Shown: piece by piece, positions 16,560-25,383 of the stretch
How the letters are laid out: each line of letters opens with the position of its first letter
How positions within the stretch are numbered: position 1 is the stretch's first letter
From: Vreelandella alkaliphila
GTDB lineage: Bacteria > Pseudomonadota > Gammaproteobacteria > Pseudomonadales > Halomonadaceae
DNA: 64,000 nt
Reading direction: 5' to 3'
NCBI RefSeq assembly: GCF_016107625.1
Contig: NZ_JABASV010000005.1
Location: 186,001-250,000 of the forward strand
The notes under the pieces: generated by a model
The model's database searches: none
What the model was told of the DNA's origin: nothing
What the model saw: the letters and a program-made list of their open reading frames with translations, nothing else
Made by a program: the position numbers and the translations under genes

Positions 16560-17558
16560 TGATTGCAGTTCTGTCAGTAAATTGGTGTGGGTATCAGCGT
16601 CATTATCAGGGGTAATCACTTCAAGCCGTGAATCCTGCCGCCAGGCGCTATTGCCGAGACTAAGTGTTCCATCGGCTCGATTGAGCTGCTTCCAGCCCTG
16701 CTCGGTATGAAAGACGCCTTTTACTCGCGCAGATGAGGGAAACTCACCTAAGTGGGCGGCCAAACGATCAAGGTCAAAGCGTTCGCTGGGGTGCCAACGG
16801 AGGCCCGTGCTGGTGTATCCAAGGGAGCTAGCCGTCTTGTGCTGAGGTTGGCCCAGCGGAGGGGCTGCATCAAAAAAAGCGCCTTCCAGCGTGGGGGTTG
16901 TTATCATTTGACGATGCGTATCAGGAACAGTGGTATCTTTTTGGGCACTGGTCTGGCCGCTGTTCAACAGCAGCGATAGCGGCATAGTGCCATGCTCACT
17001 GCGATGAACCCACTTGCGTGGTGGCCAGAGTTCCGTCACAAACCGCTGCGCCTGCTCATGTTGTTCGCTACTAGCTTGCTCACCCATCGTAATGGCGATG
17101 GCATCGGCCATGGCCAACTGATCTTGAAAGGTCTCGTGTTCACGGACCCGAGATTCATCTAACCGGCGCGGATCTAGGGTGGCAATAATATCGTGAACGG
17201 CCACAACGTCTTGAAAGGCTTCGCCGCGCAGCAGATCGAGTAAGCCAGCTGGGTGACCAAGCCCCGAAGGCTCAATAATGACGCGGTCTGGTTTGTTGCG
17301 GGCGAGCAAGTTGACCAGCGCAGCCTGCAGCACAAAGGCCAGCTGGCAGCATAGGCAGCCACCGGGGAGCCCCTTGACGACGACATCGTCGCGTTGTTCA
17401 AACATTGCTTGATCAATGCCAATTTGGCCAAACTCATTGACTAAAATGGCCCACTTCTCATCCACAGGCTTTTGCTCGATTAGGCTGTGGATAAGCGTGG
17501 TTTTACCGCTGCCGAGAAAGCCAGTAATGATATGCACTGGCACGCGAGTGGCTGACAA
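16539..17558 (-). CDS. CobW/COG0523-family GTPase (metallochaperone)
   Basis: G3E GTPase of 339 residues, a family that loads metals such as zinc or cobalt into proteins. Walker A is GFLGSGKTT near residues 13-21. The metal-binding motif GGCLCC is at 66-71 with Cys68, Cys70 and Cys71. EPSGLGHPAG carries the switch region, and a shortened CobW C-terminal domain (LGYTSTGLRWHPSERFDLDRL ... RVKGVFHTEQGWKQLNR) follows. It lies 3 bp after moaA in a molybdenum-cofactor operon, an uncommon company for a COG0523 protein. A role in metal supply to the cofactor pathway or to formate dehydrogenase is inferred from position only. Confidence 0.88.
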   Translation of the reverse strand: MSATRVPVHIITGFLGSGKTTLIHSLIEQKPVDEKWAILVNEFGQIGIDQAMFEQRDDVVVKGLPGGCLCCQLAFVLQAALVNLLARNKPDRVIIEPSGLGHPAGLLDLLRGEAFQDVVAVHDIIATLDPRRLDESRVREHETFQDQLAMADAIAITMGEQASSEQHEQAQRFVTELWPPRKWVHRSEHGTMPLSLLLNSGQTSAQKDTTVPDTHRQMITTPTLEGAFFDAAPPLGQPQHKTASSLGYTSTGLRWHPSERFDLDRLAAHLGEFPSSARVKGVFHTEQGWKQLNRADGTLSLGNSAWRQDSRLEVITPDNDADTHTNLLTELQSSGALLG

Positions 17559-17561
17559 CCT

Positions 17562-18575
17562 TTAACCCCCTGTCATATTCATAAAGCGCACCACCTGGAC
17601 ATCGCCATCGGTAGTAAAGTGATGGCGCTCGGGCTTGAGCGGCAAGGCATTAATAATGGCTGTTTTCAACGCCTGCATATTGCCAGGATGCCGGCGCAGT
17701 ACAGCACGCAAATCGACCGAGTGTTCATTGCCGAGGCAGAGCAGTAGACGGCCTTCAACGGTTACCCGAACGCGGTTGCAACTATCGCAAAAGTTGTGAC
17801 TATGGGGCGAAATAAAGCCAATCCGACTGCTGCTATCGGCCATTTTAAAATAGCGCGAAGGCCCAGGTGTGGTTTCCGTTGACGGCATGAGTGGGTAGCG
17901 TGTCTCGATCAACGCTTGAACGTCGTCACTAGAGTAAAAGGTCTCGGCCCGCGAGTGGTCAGACACATCGCCCAGCGGCATCTCTTCGATAAAGCTGATA
18001 TCCAGCCCTTCTTGGCGAGCGAACGTGACGAGGTCCAGCACTTCATCATCATTGCGCCCCTTGAGAATCACAGCGTTAAGCTTGATGCGTGAAAAGCCAG
18101 CTTCTTTAGCGGCGTGAATGCCGTCAATCACTTTCGCTAAATCACCTGTCCGAGTCAGCTGTTTGAAGCGCTCGGGGTCAAGAGAGTCGAGGCTGATATT
18201 GAGCCTGCGCAGCCCCCCTTGATAGAGCCGTTTGGCGTGTTTACGCAGACTGGCCCCGTTCGTGGTCATGGTGAAGTCGTTGAGCCCTGGAAGCGCGCCA
18301 ATGTCGTCCACGAGCTGCTCAATGCCTTTACGCACTAGCGGCTCGCCACCGGTTAAGCGGATTTTCTCAACGCCTAATTCGGTAAACGCTTGAGCCACCA
18401 TGGCGAGTTCTTCCAGCGTAAGCACCTGAGCTCTTGGCAGGAAGGTCATCTCTTCGCTCATGCAGTAAACGCAGCGAAAGTCGCAGCGATCTGTCACGGA
18501 AATGCGTACATAACTGACACGGCGTCCGAAATCATCAATGAGTTTTTCGGCAATTGGTTGTTTGGTCATTGCCAC
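17562..18575 (-). CDS. moaA: GTP 3',8-cyclase MoaA
   Basis: Radical-SAM enzyme for the first step of molybdenum cofactor synthesis, converting GTP to 3',8-cyclo-GTP. The SAM cluster motif is CDFRCVYC near residues 32-39, followed by [14 protein letters not shown]. The second cluster is bound by the C-terminal [22 protein letters not shown]. The protein ends in the conserved GG tail. Length of 337 is normal. It starts inside the end of moeA (10-bp overlap) and is followed closely by the CobW-type GTPase. MoaC, MoaD and MoaE are not in the window. Confidence 0.95.
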   Translation of the reverse strand: MAMTKQPIAEKLIDDFGRRVSYVRISVTDRCDFRCVYCMSEEMTFLPRAQVLTLEELAMVAQAFTELGVEKIRLTGGEPLVRKGIEQLVDDIGALPGLNDFTMTTNGASLRKHAKRLYQGGLRRLNISLDSLDPERFKQLTRTGDLAKVIDGIHAAKEAGFSRIKLNAVILKGRNDDEVLDLVTFARQEGLDISFIEEMPLGDVSDHSRAETFYSSDDVQALIETRYPLMPSTETTPGPSRYFKMADSSSRIGFISPHSHNFCDSCNRVRVTVEGRLLLCLGNEHSVDLRAVLRRHPGNMQALKTAIINALPLKPERHHFTTDGDVQVVRFMNMTGG

Positions 18576-19819
18576 CTCGTCAGTGGTTGGATGCAGACTG
18601 CGTCGCCTGGCTGGGCGCCTGCTTGATCATCACCCAGTTCAATCAGGCAGTTAGCAGCTACCATCGAGGTTAAAATCCCAGACCCTTGCGCTCCGGTACT
18701 ACGTACCTGCAGCACACCGTGAGCATCGCTTGAATAAATGCCACGTATAAAATCGGTGCGCTTTAGGCGACTTTTTAGCGGAGTTTGGGTAATGGCTGTT
18801 AAACGCCTCGGTGGAACGAAGGGTTGATTTTGTAAACGCTCCAATAATGGCACCACGAATTGACTAAAGGTTACCATGACCGCGACGGGGTTGCCGGGTA
18901 AGCCGACAAATGGTTTGCGCGATTCACCCAGCCAGCCGCAGGCCATGGGGCGTCCGGGTCGCAGCGCCACGCGCCAAAAAGCTAATTGGCCTAATGTTTC
19001 CAATGCTTCCCTGGTGTAATCGGCGTGGCCGACAGAAACGCCCCCACTGGTAATGACTAAATCACACTGCTTGGCTGCGCTAGCCAGGGCGTTTTGAATG
19101 GTGGTGGGGTCATCAGGCAAAATGCCTAAATCCACAACTTCGGCACCCTGTTCGTTGAGCAAGCCCATCAAGGTAAAACGATTGGTGTCGTAAATGCCTG
19201 CGCTGGGCAGCGCTTCGCCAGGGGGAGTGACCTCATTTCCAGTAGAGAAAATCGCCACCTTTGGACGCCTGAAAACACAAACCTCACCATAGCCCAGTGA
19301 GGCGATTAACCCCAAACAGGCGGCATCTAGCCGCGTGCCAGCTACCAGTGCTACCTCGCCTAGGGCAATATCTTCCCCCGCTTGGCGCACATGCTGACCA
19401 TGGCTAACCCGCTCAGGGGAATCAATGGTGACACTGCCGTCATGCTCGCTAAGCTGCTCGCGCATGATAATGGTGTCGGTGCCTGACGGTAAGGGAGCGC
19501 CTGTGGTAATGCGTACGCACTGGCCGAGAGGTACGCTGCCTTCAAACGTCTGTCCGGCAAAGGCATCGCCTGCAATCGGCCATTTGGTTTGCTGAGGCTG
19601 CTCATCTGGCCACGCCAGGGCGATACCATCCATGGCTGCATTGGTATTCTGTGGCACGTTAATTGGCGCGGTGATATCGGTGGCTAAGCGCCTACCATGA
19701 GCTTGGCTAAGCGCTACCGACTCTACCGCAACGGGCTGTTCAGCCAAGGACAGCAGTGCCTCTCGCGCTGCGTCAACGCTGAGCATTTGCTCACCGAGTT
19801 CGAAGCACGACAGGCTCAT
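18566..19819 (-). CDS. moeA: Molybdopterin molybdenumtransferase MoeA (first copy)
   Basis: Inserts molybdenum into adenylated molybdopterin. The 417-residue protein shows the MoeA pattern: [11 protein letters not shown] near residue 60 (a variant of the usual DNSAMDGYA), [74 protein letters not shown] and [13 protein letters not shown]. It overlaps mobA by 4 bp and moaA by 10 bp, so it belongs to the fdhD-mobA-moeA-moaA-cobW operon. A second moeA lies at 30978-32183. The altered first motif may mark functional divergence between the copies. Confidence 0.93.
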   Translation of the reverse strand: MSLSCFELGEQMLSVDAAREALLSLAEQPVAVESVALSQAHGRRLATDITAPINVPQNTNAAMDGIALAWPDEQPQQTKWPIAGDAFAGQTFEGSVPLGQCVRITTGAPLPSGTDTIIMREQLSEHDGSVTIDSPERVSHGQHVRQAGEDIALGEVALVAGTRLDAACLGLIASLGYGEVCVFRRPKVAIFSTGNEVTPPGEALPSAGIYDTNRFTLMGLLNEQGAEVVDLGILPDDPTTIQNALASAAKQCDLVITSGGVSVGHADYTREALETLGQLAFWRVALRPGRPMACGWLGESRKPFVGLPGNPVAVMVTFSQFVVPLLERLQNQPFVPPRRLTAITQTPLKSRLKRTDFIRGIYSSDAHGVLQVRSTGAQGSGILTSMVAANCLIELGDDQAGAQPGDAVCIQPLTRWQ

Positions 19820-20451
19820 GATGTTTCCTTTGAGGCTGGATCTTTAAAGATAGTGCTTAGTGTTAGCTCCAGCCGAGCTTTTTCTTCTTCAGTATTGAGG
19901 TTGGCAAACGTTTCCGGGCAATCCGACATATCGACCTTGCACCATGAGTGGCGAGCGTACCAGCGGTCGATTTTACGTTCGCCCTCAGCCAGCGCATTCG
20001 CTAAGTCATCGGCAAGCGAGGTGCGCAGCAGCGCGACGACTGGGTGCAGGCGCTCGCCGTCATACGCAACGGCGATATCGTGTTCACCACTCGCTGAGGT
20101 GATGCCCGCCACCATACGCGCCACGAGGTCATTAGGTAGGGCAGGTGAGTCGCAAGGGGCAACCAGTAGCCAGGATGTTTTAGCAGCGCGTAGGCCACTA
20201 TAAATGCCCATCAAGGGGCCTTTAAAGCCACCTTCCGCGTCCTCAATAACCCGGGTTGCAAACAGTGCATAGGCATCAGTGTTGCGATTGGCGTTGATCA
20301 GTAGTTCAGAGACATGGCCATCAAAGCGCTTAGCTACATGGGCCACGAGCGGTAGCCCAGCGAAGGGTTCAAGGCCTTTGTCACGGCCACCCATACGGCG
20401 GCCTTCGCCGCCCGCGAGAATCATGCCAGTGAGGGTTTGCGGGGTGATCAT
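19816..20451 (-). CDS. mobA: Molybdenum cofactor guanylyltransferase MobA
   Basis: Adds GMP to molybdenum cofactor, making the bis-MGD form needed by formate dehydrogenase. The nucleotide-binding N-terminus is GMILAGGEGRRMGGRDKGLEPFAGLPLVAHV, followed by GPLMGIYSGLRAAKTSWLLVAPCDSPALPNDL and HPVVALLRTSL. The 211-residue length is standard. It overlaps fdhD and moeA by 4 bp each, indicating coupled translation. Its place beside fdhD and opposite the FDH operon fits supply of bis-MGD to that enzyme. Confidence 0.94.
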   Translation of the reverse strand: MITPQTLTGMILAGGEGRRMGGRDKGLEPFAGLPLVAHVAKRFDGHVSELLINANRNTDAYALFATRVIEDAEGGFKGPLMGIYSGLRAAKTSWLLVAPCDSPALPNDLVARMVAGITSASGEHDIAVAYDGERLHPVVALLRTSLADDLANALAEGERKIDRWYARHSWCKVDMSDCPETFANLNTEEEKARLELTLSTIFKDPASKETS

Positions 20452-21311
20452 ATACCGGCCTCCTTAGACGTGCGCGCACTGGGTGGTTTGGCTGGGATGG
20501 CATCTAACGTTAGGCGGTTAGCGGTATTAATCGCCTGGAAGTTTTTGCCTTTAGCCCGAGCAATCAGCATCACGCCGAAGCGTTCCGCCAGCTCCACACC
20601 TTTTTGGGTCACCCCTGAACGTGAAACCAGCACGCTGATCCCCATTTGCGCCACTTTCAACACCATTTCGGAAGTTAGGCGGCCAGTAGTATAGAAAATA
20701 TCAGCACTACTGCTTTCGGCCTGGTTGAGCCACTGGTGGCCTGCCAGGGTATCCACCGCATTGTGACGTCCGACATCTTCAACGAAGTCGAGCACGCGGC
20801 TTTGGTGGCACAGCGCGCAACCGTGTACTGCTCCCGCGCTGCGATAGGTCTCGTTGTAGGTATTCAAATTGGTTAGTAATTGATAAAGCGTTGATTGCGC
20901 CAGCGGTGTCTCAGGTAACGCAGAGAGCGATGTTTGTTCCAGTAATTTGCCGAACACGGTCCCCTGACCGCAACCCGTGGTGACGGTACGGGTACTTAGC
21001 CGGTTGTCTAAATCGTCAGGTAAATAATCGGTGACGACAGCTGCGGACTCCACCTCCCAATCCACCTGTACCGCCAATAAATCTTCCGCGCGACGCAGCA
21101 ATCCCTGGTTGCGTAGGTAGCCCACCACCAAGGCTTCAGGGTCATCGCCCAGCGTCATTAGCGTGACAATTTCACGCTTATTGAGATAAACCGTCAGCGC
21201 GCGCTCTGCGGCGATGGCTTGTTGGCGAGAGTCGCCGTAAGCATCCAGCACATCGATTGTCGTCGTGGCCGGTAAGCGGGCTCGGCTTAACTGAAGGGCG
21301 GGCATCCGCAA
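20448..21311 (-). CDS. fdhD: Formate dehydrogenase accessory sulfurtransferase FdhD
   Basis: Transfers sulfur from IscS to the bis-MGD cofactor before insertion into formate dehydrogenase. The 287-residue protein has EREIVTLMTLGDDPEALVVGYLRNQGLL, the active-site loop RTVTTGCGQGTVFG with one visible catalytic Cys (the E. coli CxxC is reduced to a single Cys here), VHGCALCHQSRVLDFVEDVGRHNAVDTLAGHQWL and FYTTGRLTSEMVLKVAQMGISVLVSRSGVT. It is first in the minus-strand arm and divergent from the DUF3305 gene. A CATGTA-N5-TACATG palindrome lies 25 bp upstream. Confidence 0.94.
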   Translation of the reverse strand: MRMPALQLSRARLPATTTIDVLDAYGDSRQQAIAAERALTVYLNKREIVTLMTLGDDPEALVVGYLRNQGLLRRAEDLLAVQVDWEVESAAVVTDYLPDDLDNRLSTRTVTTGCGQGTVFGKLLEQTSLSALPETPLAQSTLYQLLTNLNTYNETYRSAGAVHGCALCHQSRVLDFVEDVGRHNAVDTLAGHQWLNQAESSSADIFYTTGRLTSEMVLKVAQMGISVLVSRSGVTQKGVELAERFGVMLIARAKGKNFQAINTANRLTLDAIPAKPPSARTSKEAGI

Positions 21312-21336
21312 TCCTCGTTGGAACCTAGTGAAGAAT

Positions 21337-21353
21337 CATGTAACGCATACATG
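21337..21353. promoter_or_regulatory. CATGTA-N5-TACATG palindrome between the two FDH arms
   Basis: Perfect 6-bp arms at 21337-21342 and 21348-21353 in the divergent intergenic region between fdhD and the DUF3305 gene. It is well placed to control both arms. It does not look like a ModE, FNR or NarL site. The arms are short, so chance is possible. Confidence 0.3.
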
Positions 21354-21451
21354 TGAATTATAATAGTTGAGTAAAACACTCTGAGTTGACGATGATGGCG
21401 CTCAAAAGGCTTACTTGTCTACCCATTCAAGGTCTAAGGTGGTCTATCCGT

Positions 21452-21892
21452 ATGAGTGAGAATCTGCGCTCTTTGAGCATTACCTTGGTGGCAGAGCCCA
21501 AGCAGGTGAGGGGCTTTACCTTAACGCAATGGCGTATCGCTGAGCTCACGCCTGGTGAGCAAGGTGACTATGTGCTTAGCCTTCAGCTGTCGATGACAGA
21601 GCGTGCGGCCTACCGCTTTAACCTCACGTCAGCAACCCCGCGTCTTTTTGTTCGCGCTGGTTTTACCGGGCAAGCGCCCAAGCCTGATGCTATTACCGCA
21701 AGCCAAGATGTCGCAGCAGGTTGGCTTGATGGTGAACAACAGGTACTCGAAGCATCGATGCCGATGGCGATTCAGGTATGGCTGGAAAGCTATTTAGCGC
21801 GTCATGGTGAAGCACCACCAGAAAAGCGCAAAAAGAAACATAAGGGGGCCGGTCGGGCTAAAGAAACCCCGACCAAGGAGCAGCCCCAGTGA
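21452..21892 (+). CDS. DUF3305 protein of the formate dehydrogenase cluster
   Basis: A 146-residue cytoplasmic protein of unknown function, matching the DUF3305 family often found next to formate dehydrogenase genes. Core motifs are ITLVAEPKQVRGFTLTQWRIAEL, GDYVLSLQLSMTERAAYRFNLTSATPRLFVR and AAGWLDGEQQVLEASMPMAIQVWLESYLARHGE, followed by a lysine-rich tail (KRKKKHKGAGRAK). I chose ATG at 21452, after AAGGTGG, over in-frame starts near 21392. Its end overlaps the DUF3306 gene by 4 bp. A role in FDH assembly is inferred from conserved neighbourhood only. Confidence 0.75.
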   Translation: MSENLRSLSITLVAEPKQVRGFTLTQWRIAELTPGEQGDYVLSLQLSMTERAAYRFNLTSATPRLFVRAGFTGQAPKPDAITASQDVAAGWLDGEQQVLEASMPMAIQVWLESYLARHGEAPPEKRKKKHKGAGRAKETPTKEQPQ

Positions 21893-22512
21893 GCAGACTT
21901 GAACGCTGGTCACGTAAAAAGCGTGGCGTTGAAAGCGACGAAGCAGACGCAGCATTAGATAACCCTCCCAACGGCAGCGCAGAGCCGAATTCAGAGCTAG
22001 GGCTAGAGGCTGATGCGCTAAGTGCTACTTCCAGCGATACTGAATCGTTGGATGCAGAGGCTAGCGTTGATGACGCGCCCCCCCTTCCTGGCAGCTTAGA
22101 TCACACTTTACCCGACCCTGATCACTTACCGGCAGGCAGTGATTTCAGCGCGTTCATGGCACCAGGTGTTAGCGCTGCACTGCGCCGCCGTGCCCTAAAA
22201 AGACTATGGGCCACCGGTAACTACAACGTGCGCGATGGGTTGGATGACTACGATGCTGATTATCGTCAGCAGCTTAAGCCTATGGCTACTGAACTGGCAG
22301 GCAAGCTTCGCCGTTGGGCAAACAAAGCGGAAGAGGCAGTAGATAGGCCCGCAGAAGCAGACGATGAGAACATCGCAGATGACGACACTACTACCCCACC
22401 TGAAGAAATTGATGCCTGTACAAGTGATAGTGGTTTTGTACAAAAAACGTCACTAGACGACCAGTCTGATTCGTCCAATAGCAAGGTAGACGAATGTATT
22501 AGTAAAGAATAA
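21889..22512 (+). CDS. DUF3306 protein of the formate dehydrogenase cluster
   Basis: A 207-residue, strongly acidic protein of the DUF3306 family. The conserved N-terminus is MSRLERWSRKKRGV; the core is LPAGSDFSAFMAPGVSAALRRRALKRLWATGNYNVRDGLDDYDADY, the recognisable block of the family. The rest (residues 20-75 and 150-207) is rich in Asp, Glu and Ser and probably disordered. It overlaps the DUF3305 gene by 4 bp, suggesting coupled expression. Family function is unknown; its constant company is formate dehydrogenase. Confidence 0.78.
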   Translation: MSRLERWSRKKRGVESDEADAALDNPPNGSAEPNSELGLEADALSATSSDTESLDAEASVDDAPPLPGSLDHTLPDPDHLPAGSDFSAFMAPGVSAALRRRALKRLWATGNYNVRDGLDDYDADYRQQLKPMATELAGKLRRWANKAEEAVDRPAEADDENIADDDTTTPPEEIDACTSDSGFVQKTSLDDQSDSSNSKVDECISKE

Positions 22513-22699
22513 ATTTTTTATAAACAGCTGGTTATGATGATTATGGTGATGAGGCGTTGAGACGCCAATGCGCTTTAAAGTGGCAAAAAACGCCTAGGCA
22601 CCATACGCTCAAGGTAGAGAAAGCGCTAAGATATGCCATTAAAGTAAAAAAACATGACTTTTAATTATAAAAAAAACGACTTTCTGACCGTGAGAATGC

Positions 22700-24418
22700 A
22701 TGAACCAACGAATCCAACTGGCATCGGTAGATGACCAGATTAACGTCACCGCCCGCGAAGCGGTACGCCAGCGTATCTCGTGGCCGGTTAACTTAACGCC
22801 TGCTAACGTGACTTATCACAGCCGCGGCCATGCGCTGTTGATGGGTAATTCACATGAGGTTAGCCAAGCTGCCCGAGTGTTACAGGGCCGTGGCTTGGCA
22901 TCGTTGACGCTGCTGACAACTGATTCTGCAGTTGATTTAGCGGCTGCCAGTGAACCCCTTACCTGCCAAACGTTAAGCGATACCCAGCAATCTCAGCTGC
23001 GAATCACTGGTTATCTTGGTGCCTTTCGCGTTGAAATAGCGCCCGAGGATAGCGACACGCTCAATCTGGCTCAAGCACTAATTGAGCGTGACGTGTTTGA
23101 TGTGGTGCTCGACTTATCGGCAGCAGGCTCGTCGAACAGTACTCAGTCATGGGAAATCCCCCCGCCAGGCTATGTGTGCCTGGACTGGTTGGTACAAGAA
23201 TCTCAGCGCGGTGAGGTGTTGGAAAGCGTTATTGACCTCGTCGGTGAGTTCGATAAACCACGCTATTTCCAGGTTAATAGTGATCTCTGCGCGCATTCCG
23301 CGAGTGGCAACGTTGGCTGTACGCGCTGTTTGGATGTTTGCCCTGCAGATGCTATCTCCAGCTTTCAGGGGCGCATTGAATCGCGTATTGAAATTGACCC
23401 GTTCCTTTGCCAAGGGGTGGGCAGTTGTACCAGTGCTTGCCCAACCGGTGCGATTGAATTTCGCCTGCCGGAAACTCGTCGTCAGCAAGACACCTTAGCG
23501 ACGTGGTTGGCTGCCTACCGCGAGGCGGGTGGTCAAGCGCCTGTGATGCGTTTTGTCACCCATGACTCTCTTGATGCTGAACGCAAAGCAGGTGTTGTGA
23601 CGCCAGGCCACTTGCTTGATGTCCCGCTTGAAGAGCTGGGTGCTGCTGGCCACGATCAGTGGCTTACCGCGCTGGTGAACGGGGCAGCTGAAGTACGTAT
23701 TCAGTTGCACGATGAGATGCCGCCTCGTTTAACCACGTTTATCACCCATCAAGTCGCCCAAGCCCACGGCCTGCTAGAAGCGCTGGGGCATGACACTACG
23801 CGGATTAAGCTGCTGCAGCCGGAGCCGACTGATGAGCGCGATGCACTTCCCACGCTTACGCCCTTAACCGCCGCTGCGCTGACCTTTACCGAGCCTCATA
23901 AGCGTGCCCGTTTTAATCAAGTGCTAGCAACACTGGCGGCACTTGGAGCGCCTAGCAATGACCGGCATAGCATGCCTGAAGGGGCAGCTTATGGCGGCAT
24001 TCAAGTAGATCGTGAAGCCTGCACGCTCTGCCATGCCTGCGTTAGTAATTGTCCGACGCCGGCATTGAAAGCAGGAGGCGATACACCAGCGCTAAGTTTC
24101 TTGGAGTCCGACTGTGTGCAGTGCGGGCTCTGTGAACAGGCGTGCCCTGAAGACGCGATTACGCTGCTTCCTGGTTTTTTGGCTGCACCGGAACGCGACA
24201 CACGGCACATTTGCCACGAAGAGGCGGCTTTTGAGTGCATTGGCTGCGGCAAGCCGTTTGCCACTGCCAGTACGATAGCAACGATCAAAGCGAAGCTAGC
24301 TAATCACCCCTATTTCGCGGGCGATGCGCTAGCGCGGCTAGAAATGTGCGAGGACTGTCGGGTCAAAGATGTCTGGAAAACTATGATCCGTGACCCGGAT
24401 GCGCAACTAAAGGTGTAA
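22700..24418 (+). CDS. Four-cluster polyferredoxin of the formate dehydrogenase locus
   Basis: A 572-residue cytoplasmic iron-sulfur protein. Four 4Fe-4S motifs are visible: CTRCLDVCP near 211, CQGVGSCTSACP near 236, CTLCHACVSNCP near 440 and CVQCGLCEQACP near 472. A further Cys/His-rich C-terminus (HICHEEAAFECIGCGKPF, MCEDCR) may bind another metal. There is no signal peptide or membrane segment. It lies after DUF3305/DUF3306 and 4 bp before the TorD-like gene. Homologues beside FDH genes are annotated as 4Fe-4S proteins of unknown partner; electron transfer during FDH maturation or activity is inferred. About 187 bp upstream separates it from DUF3306, so it may have its own promoter. Confidence 0.85.
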   Translation: MNQRIQLASVDDQINVTAREAVRQRISWPVNLTPANVTYHSRGHALLMGNSHEVSQAARVLQGRGLASLTLLTTDSAVDLAAASEPLTCQTLSDTQQSQLRITGYLGAFRVEIAPEDSDTLNLAQALIERDVFDVVLDLSAAGSSNSTQSWEIPPPGYVCLDWLVQESQRGEVLESVIDLVGEFDKPRYFQVNSDLCAHSASGNVGCTRCLDVCPADAISSFQGRIESRIEIDPFLCQGVGSCTSACPTGAIEFRLPETRRQQDTLATWLAAYREAGGQAPVMRFVTHDSLDAERKAGVVTPGHLLDVPLEELGAAGHDQWLTALVNGAAEVRIQLHDEMPPRLTTFITHQVAQAHGLLEALGHDTTRIKLLQPEPTDERDALPTLTPLTAAALTFTEPHKRARFNQVLATLAALGAPSNDRHSMPEGAAYGGIQVDREACTLCHACVSNCPTPALKAGGDTPALSFLESDCVQCGLCEQACPEDAITLLPGFLAAPERDTRHICHEEAAFECIGCGKPFATASTIATIKAKLANHPYFAGDALARLEMCEDCRVKDVWKTMIRDPDAQLKV

Positions 24419-24422
24419 AGCA

Positions 24423-25076
24423 ATGAGTGATGCAATGCCCACACTTAGCGAGACCGACGCACTGCGGGCCGATATTTATCAGCTTTTAGCCAGCCTGCTA
24501 CGGCAAGCTCCTGACAGTGAGTTATTAACGTGGCTAGCCAGCCTAGACATTGAACAAGACGGCAGCCGACTGGCGGAGTGTTGGGCAGCGCTCTCAAGTG
24601 CTGCTGGCCAAAGCAGTGTAGATAGCCTTCAGCGTGCCCACTTTCGCCTTCTTGTTGGCGTCATTCAGGGCGAGGTAGTGCCTTACGCGTCTTGGTACCG
24701 CAACGGGGAATTAATGGAGGCAGCATTAGTTGCATTACGCCAGGATCTTCGGGCGCTGGGGTTTGAGCGTAGCGAGCATACCCGCGAGCCAGAAGATCAT
24801 TTGGCTGCTATATGTGAGGTGATGGCGATGCTAATTACGTCCCAAAGCAGCGAGCAGAGCTACTTTTTCCAGCAACACATTGCTCCCTGGTCAACGCACT
24901 GCTTTGACGACCTCTCTAAAGTAGACACTGTTTTTTACGCATCGCTTGGCCAGTTAGGCGGCGCGTTCATGGAAAGCGAGCAGGCAACGTTGAGCGAAAG
25001 AGCGGCCTATCAAGCGGTGCGGATTGTGGAGCCAACGACAACCGCAACTGACGCGGCGCGCGACGTCACACCGTGA
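24423..25076 (+). CDS. TorD/DmsD-family chaperone for formate dehydrogenase
   Basis: A 217-residue cytoplasmic chaperone of the TorD family, which binds Tat signal peptides and guides molybdenum cofactor insertion. Family features: ADIYQLLASLLRQAPDSELLTWL at the N-terminus, LRRAHFRLLVG-like HFRLLVGVIQGEVVPYASWYRNGELM, and EPEDHLAAICEVMAMLI, the conserved E-P-x-DH motif. It stands directly before two Tat-signal proteins, the small one and FdhA, which are its likely clients. Confidence 0.88.
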   Translation: MSDAMPTLSETDALRADIYQLLASLLRQAPDSELLTWLASLDIEQDGSRLAECWAALSSAAGQSSVDSLQRAHFRLLVGVIQGEVVPYASWYRNGELMEAALVALRQDLRALGFERSEHTREPEDHLAAICEVMAMLITSQSSEQSYFFQQHIAPWSTHCFDDLSKVDTVFYASLGQLGGAFMESEQATLSERAAYQAVRIVEPTTTATDAARDVTP

Positions 25077-25155
25077 GTGGCAGTGCGCAGCGGTAAGCGA
25101 ATAATAGGGCCAGCAGGCCATGCAGAAGAATAAGGGCATGATAGAGGAGAAACCC

Positions 25156-25359
25156 ATGCACTCGTCACACAACCCTGAGCGCCGCCGGTTTATGAAAACC
25201 GTTGGGCTTGGTACCGCCGCTGCCGGTGCGGCCGCTGCTGTAGGTCACGTCACGCTAGCTCAAGCCGATAGCACCACGTCGATTGAGCCTAAAAAACAAA
25301 CAACGAACTACCACGAAACTGACCATATTCGCGCGTATTATGCGTCGCTGCGTGATTGA
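25156..25359 (+). CDS. Small Tat-signal protein of the formate dehydrogenase region (FdhX-type)
   Basis: A 67-residue protein with a twin-arginine signal (NPERRRFMKTVGLGTAAAGA) that spans about half its length, followed by a short polar tail ending NYHETDHIRAYYASLRD. It fits the formate-dehydrogenase-region Tat target family, whose members stand just before fdhA. The start at 25156 follows GAGGAG. Its function is unknown; it may be a small FDH subunit or assembly factor exported with FdhA. Confidence 0.8.
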   Translation: MHSSHNPERRRFMKTVGLGTAAAGAAAAVGHVTLAQADSTTSIEPKKQTTNYHETDHIRAYYASLRD

Positions 25360-25383
25360 CGGCGAAATGCCAGGAGAACTGCC

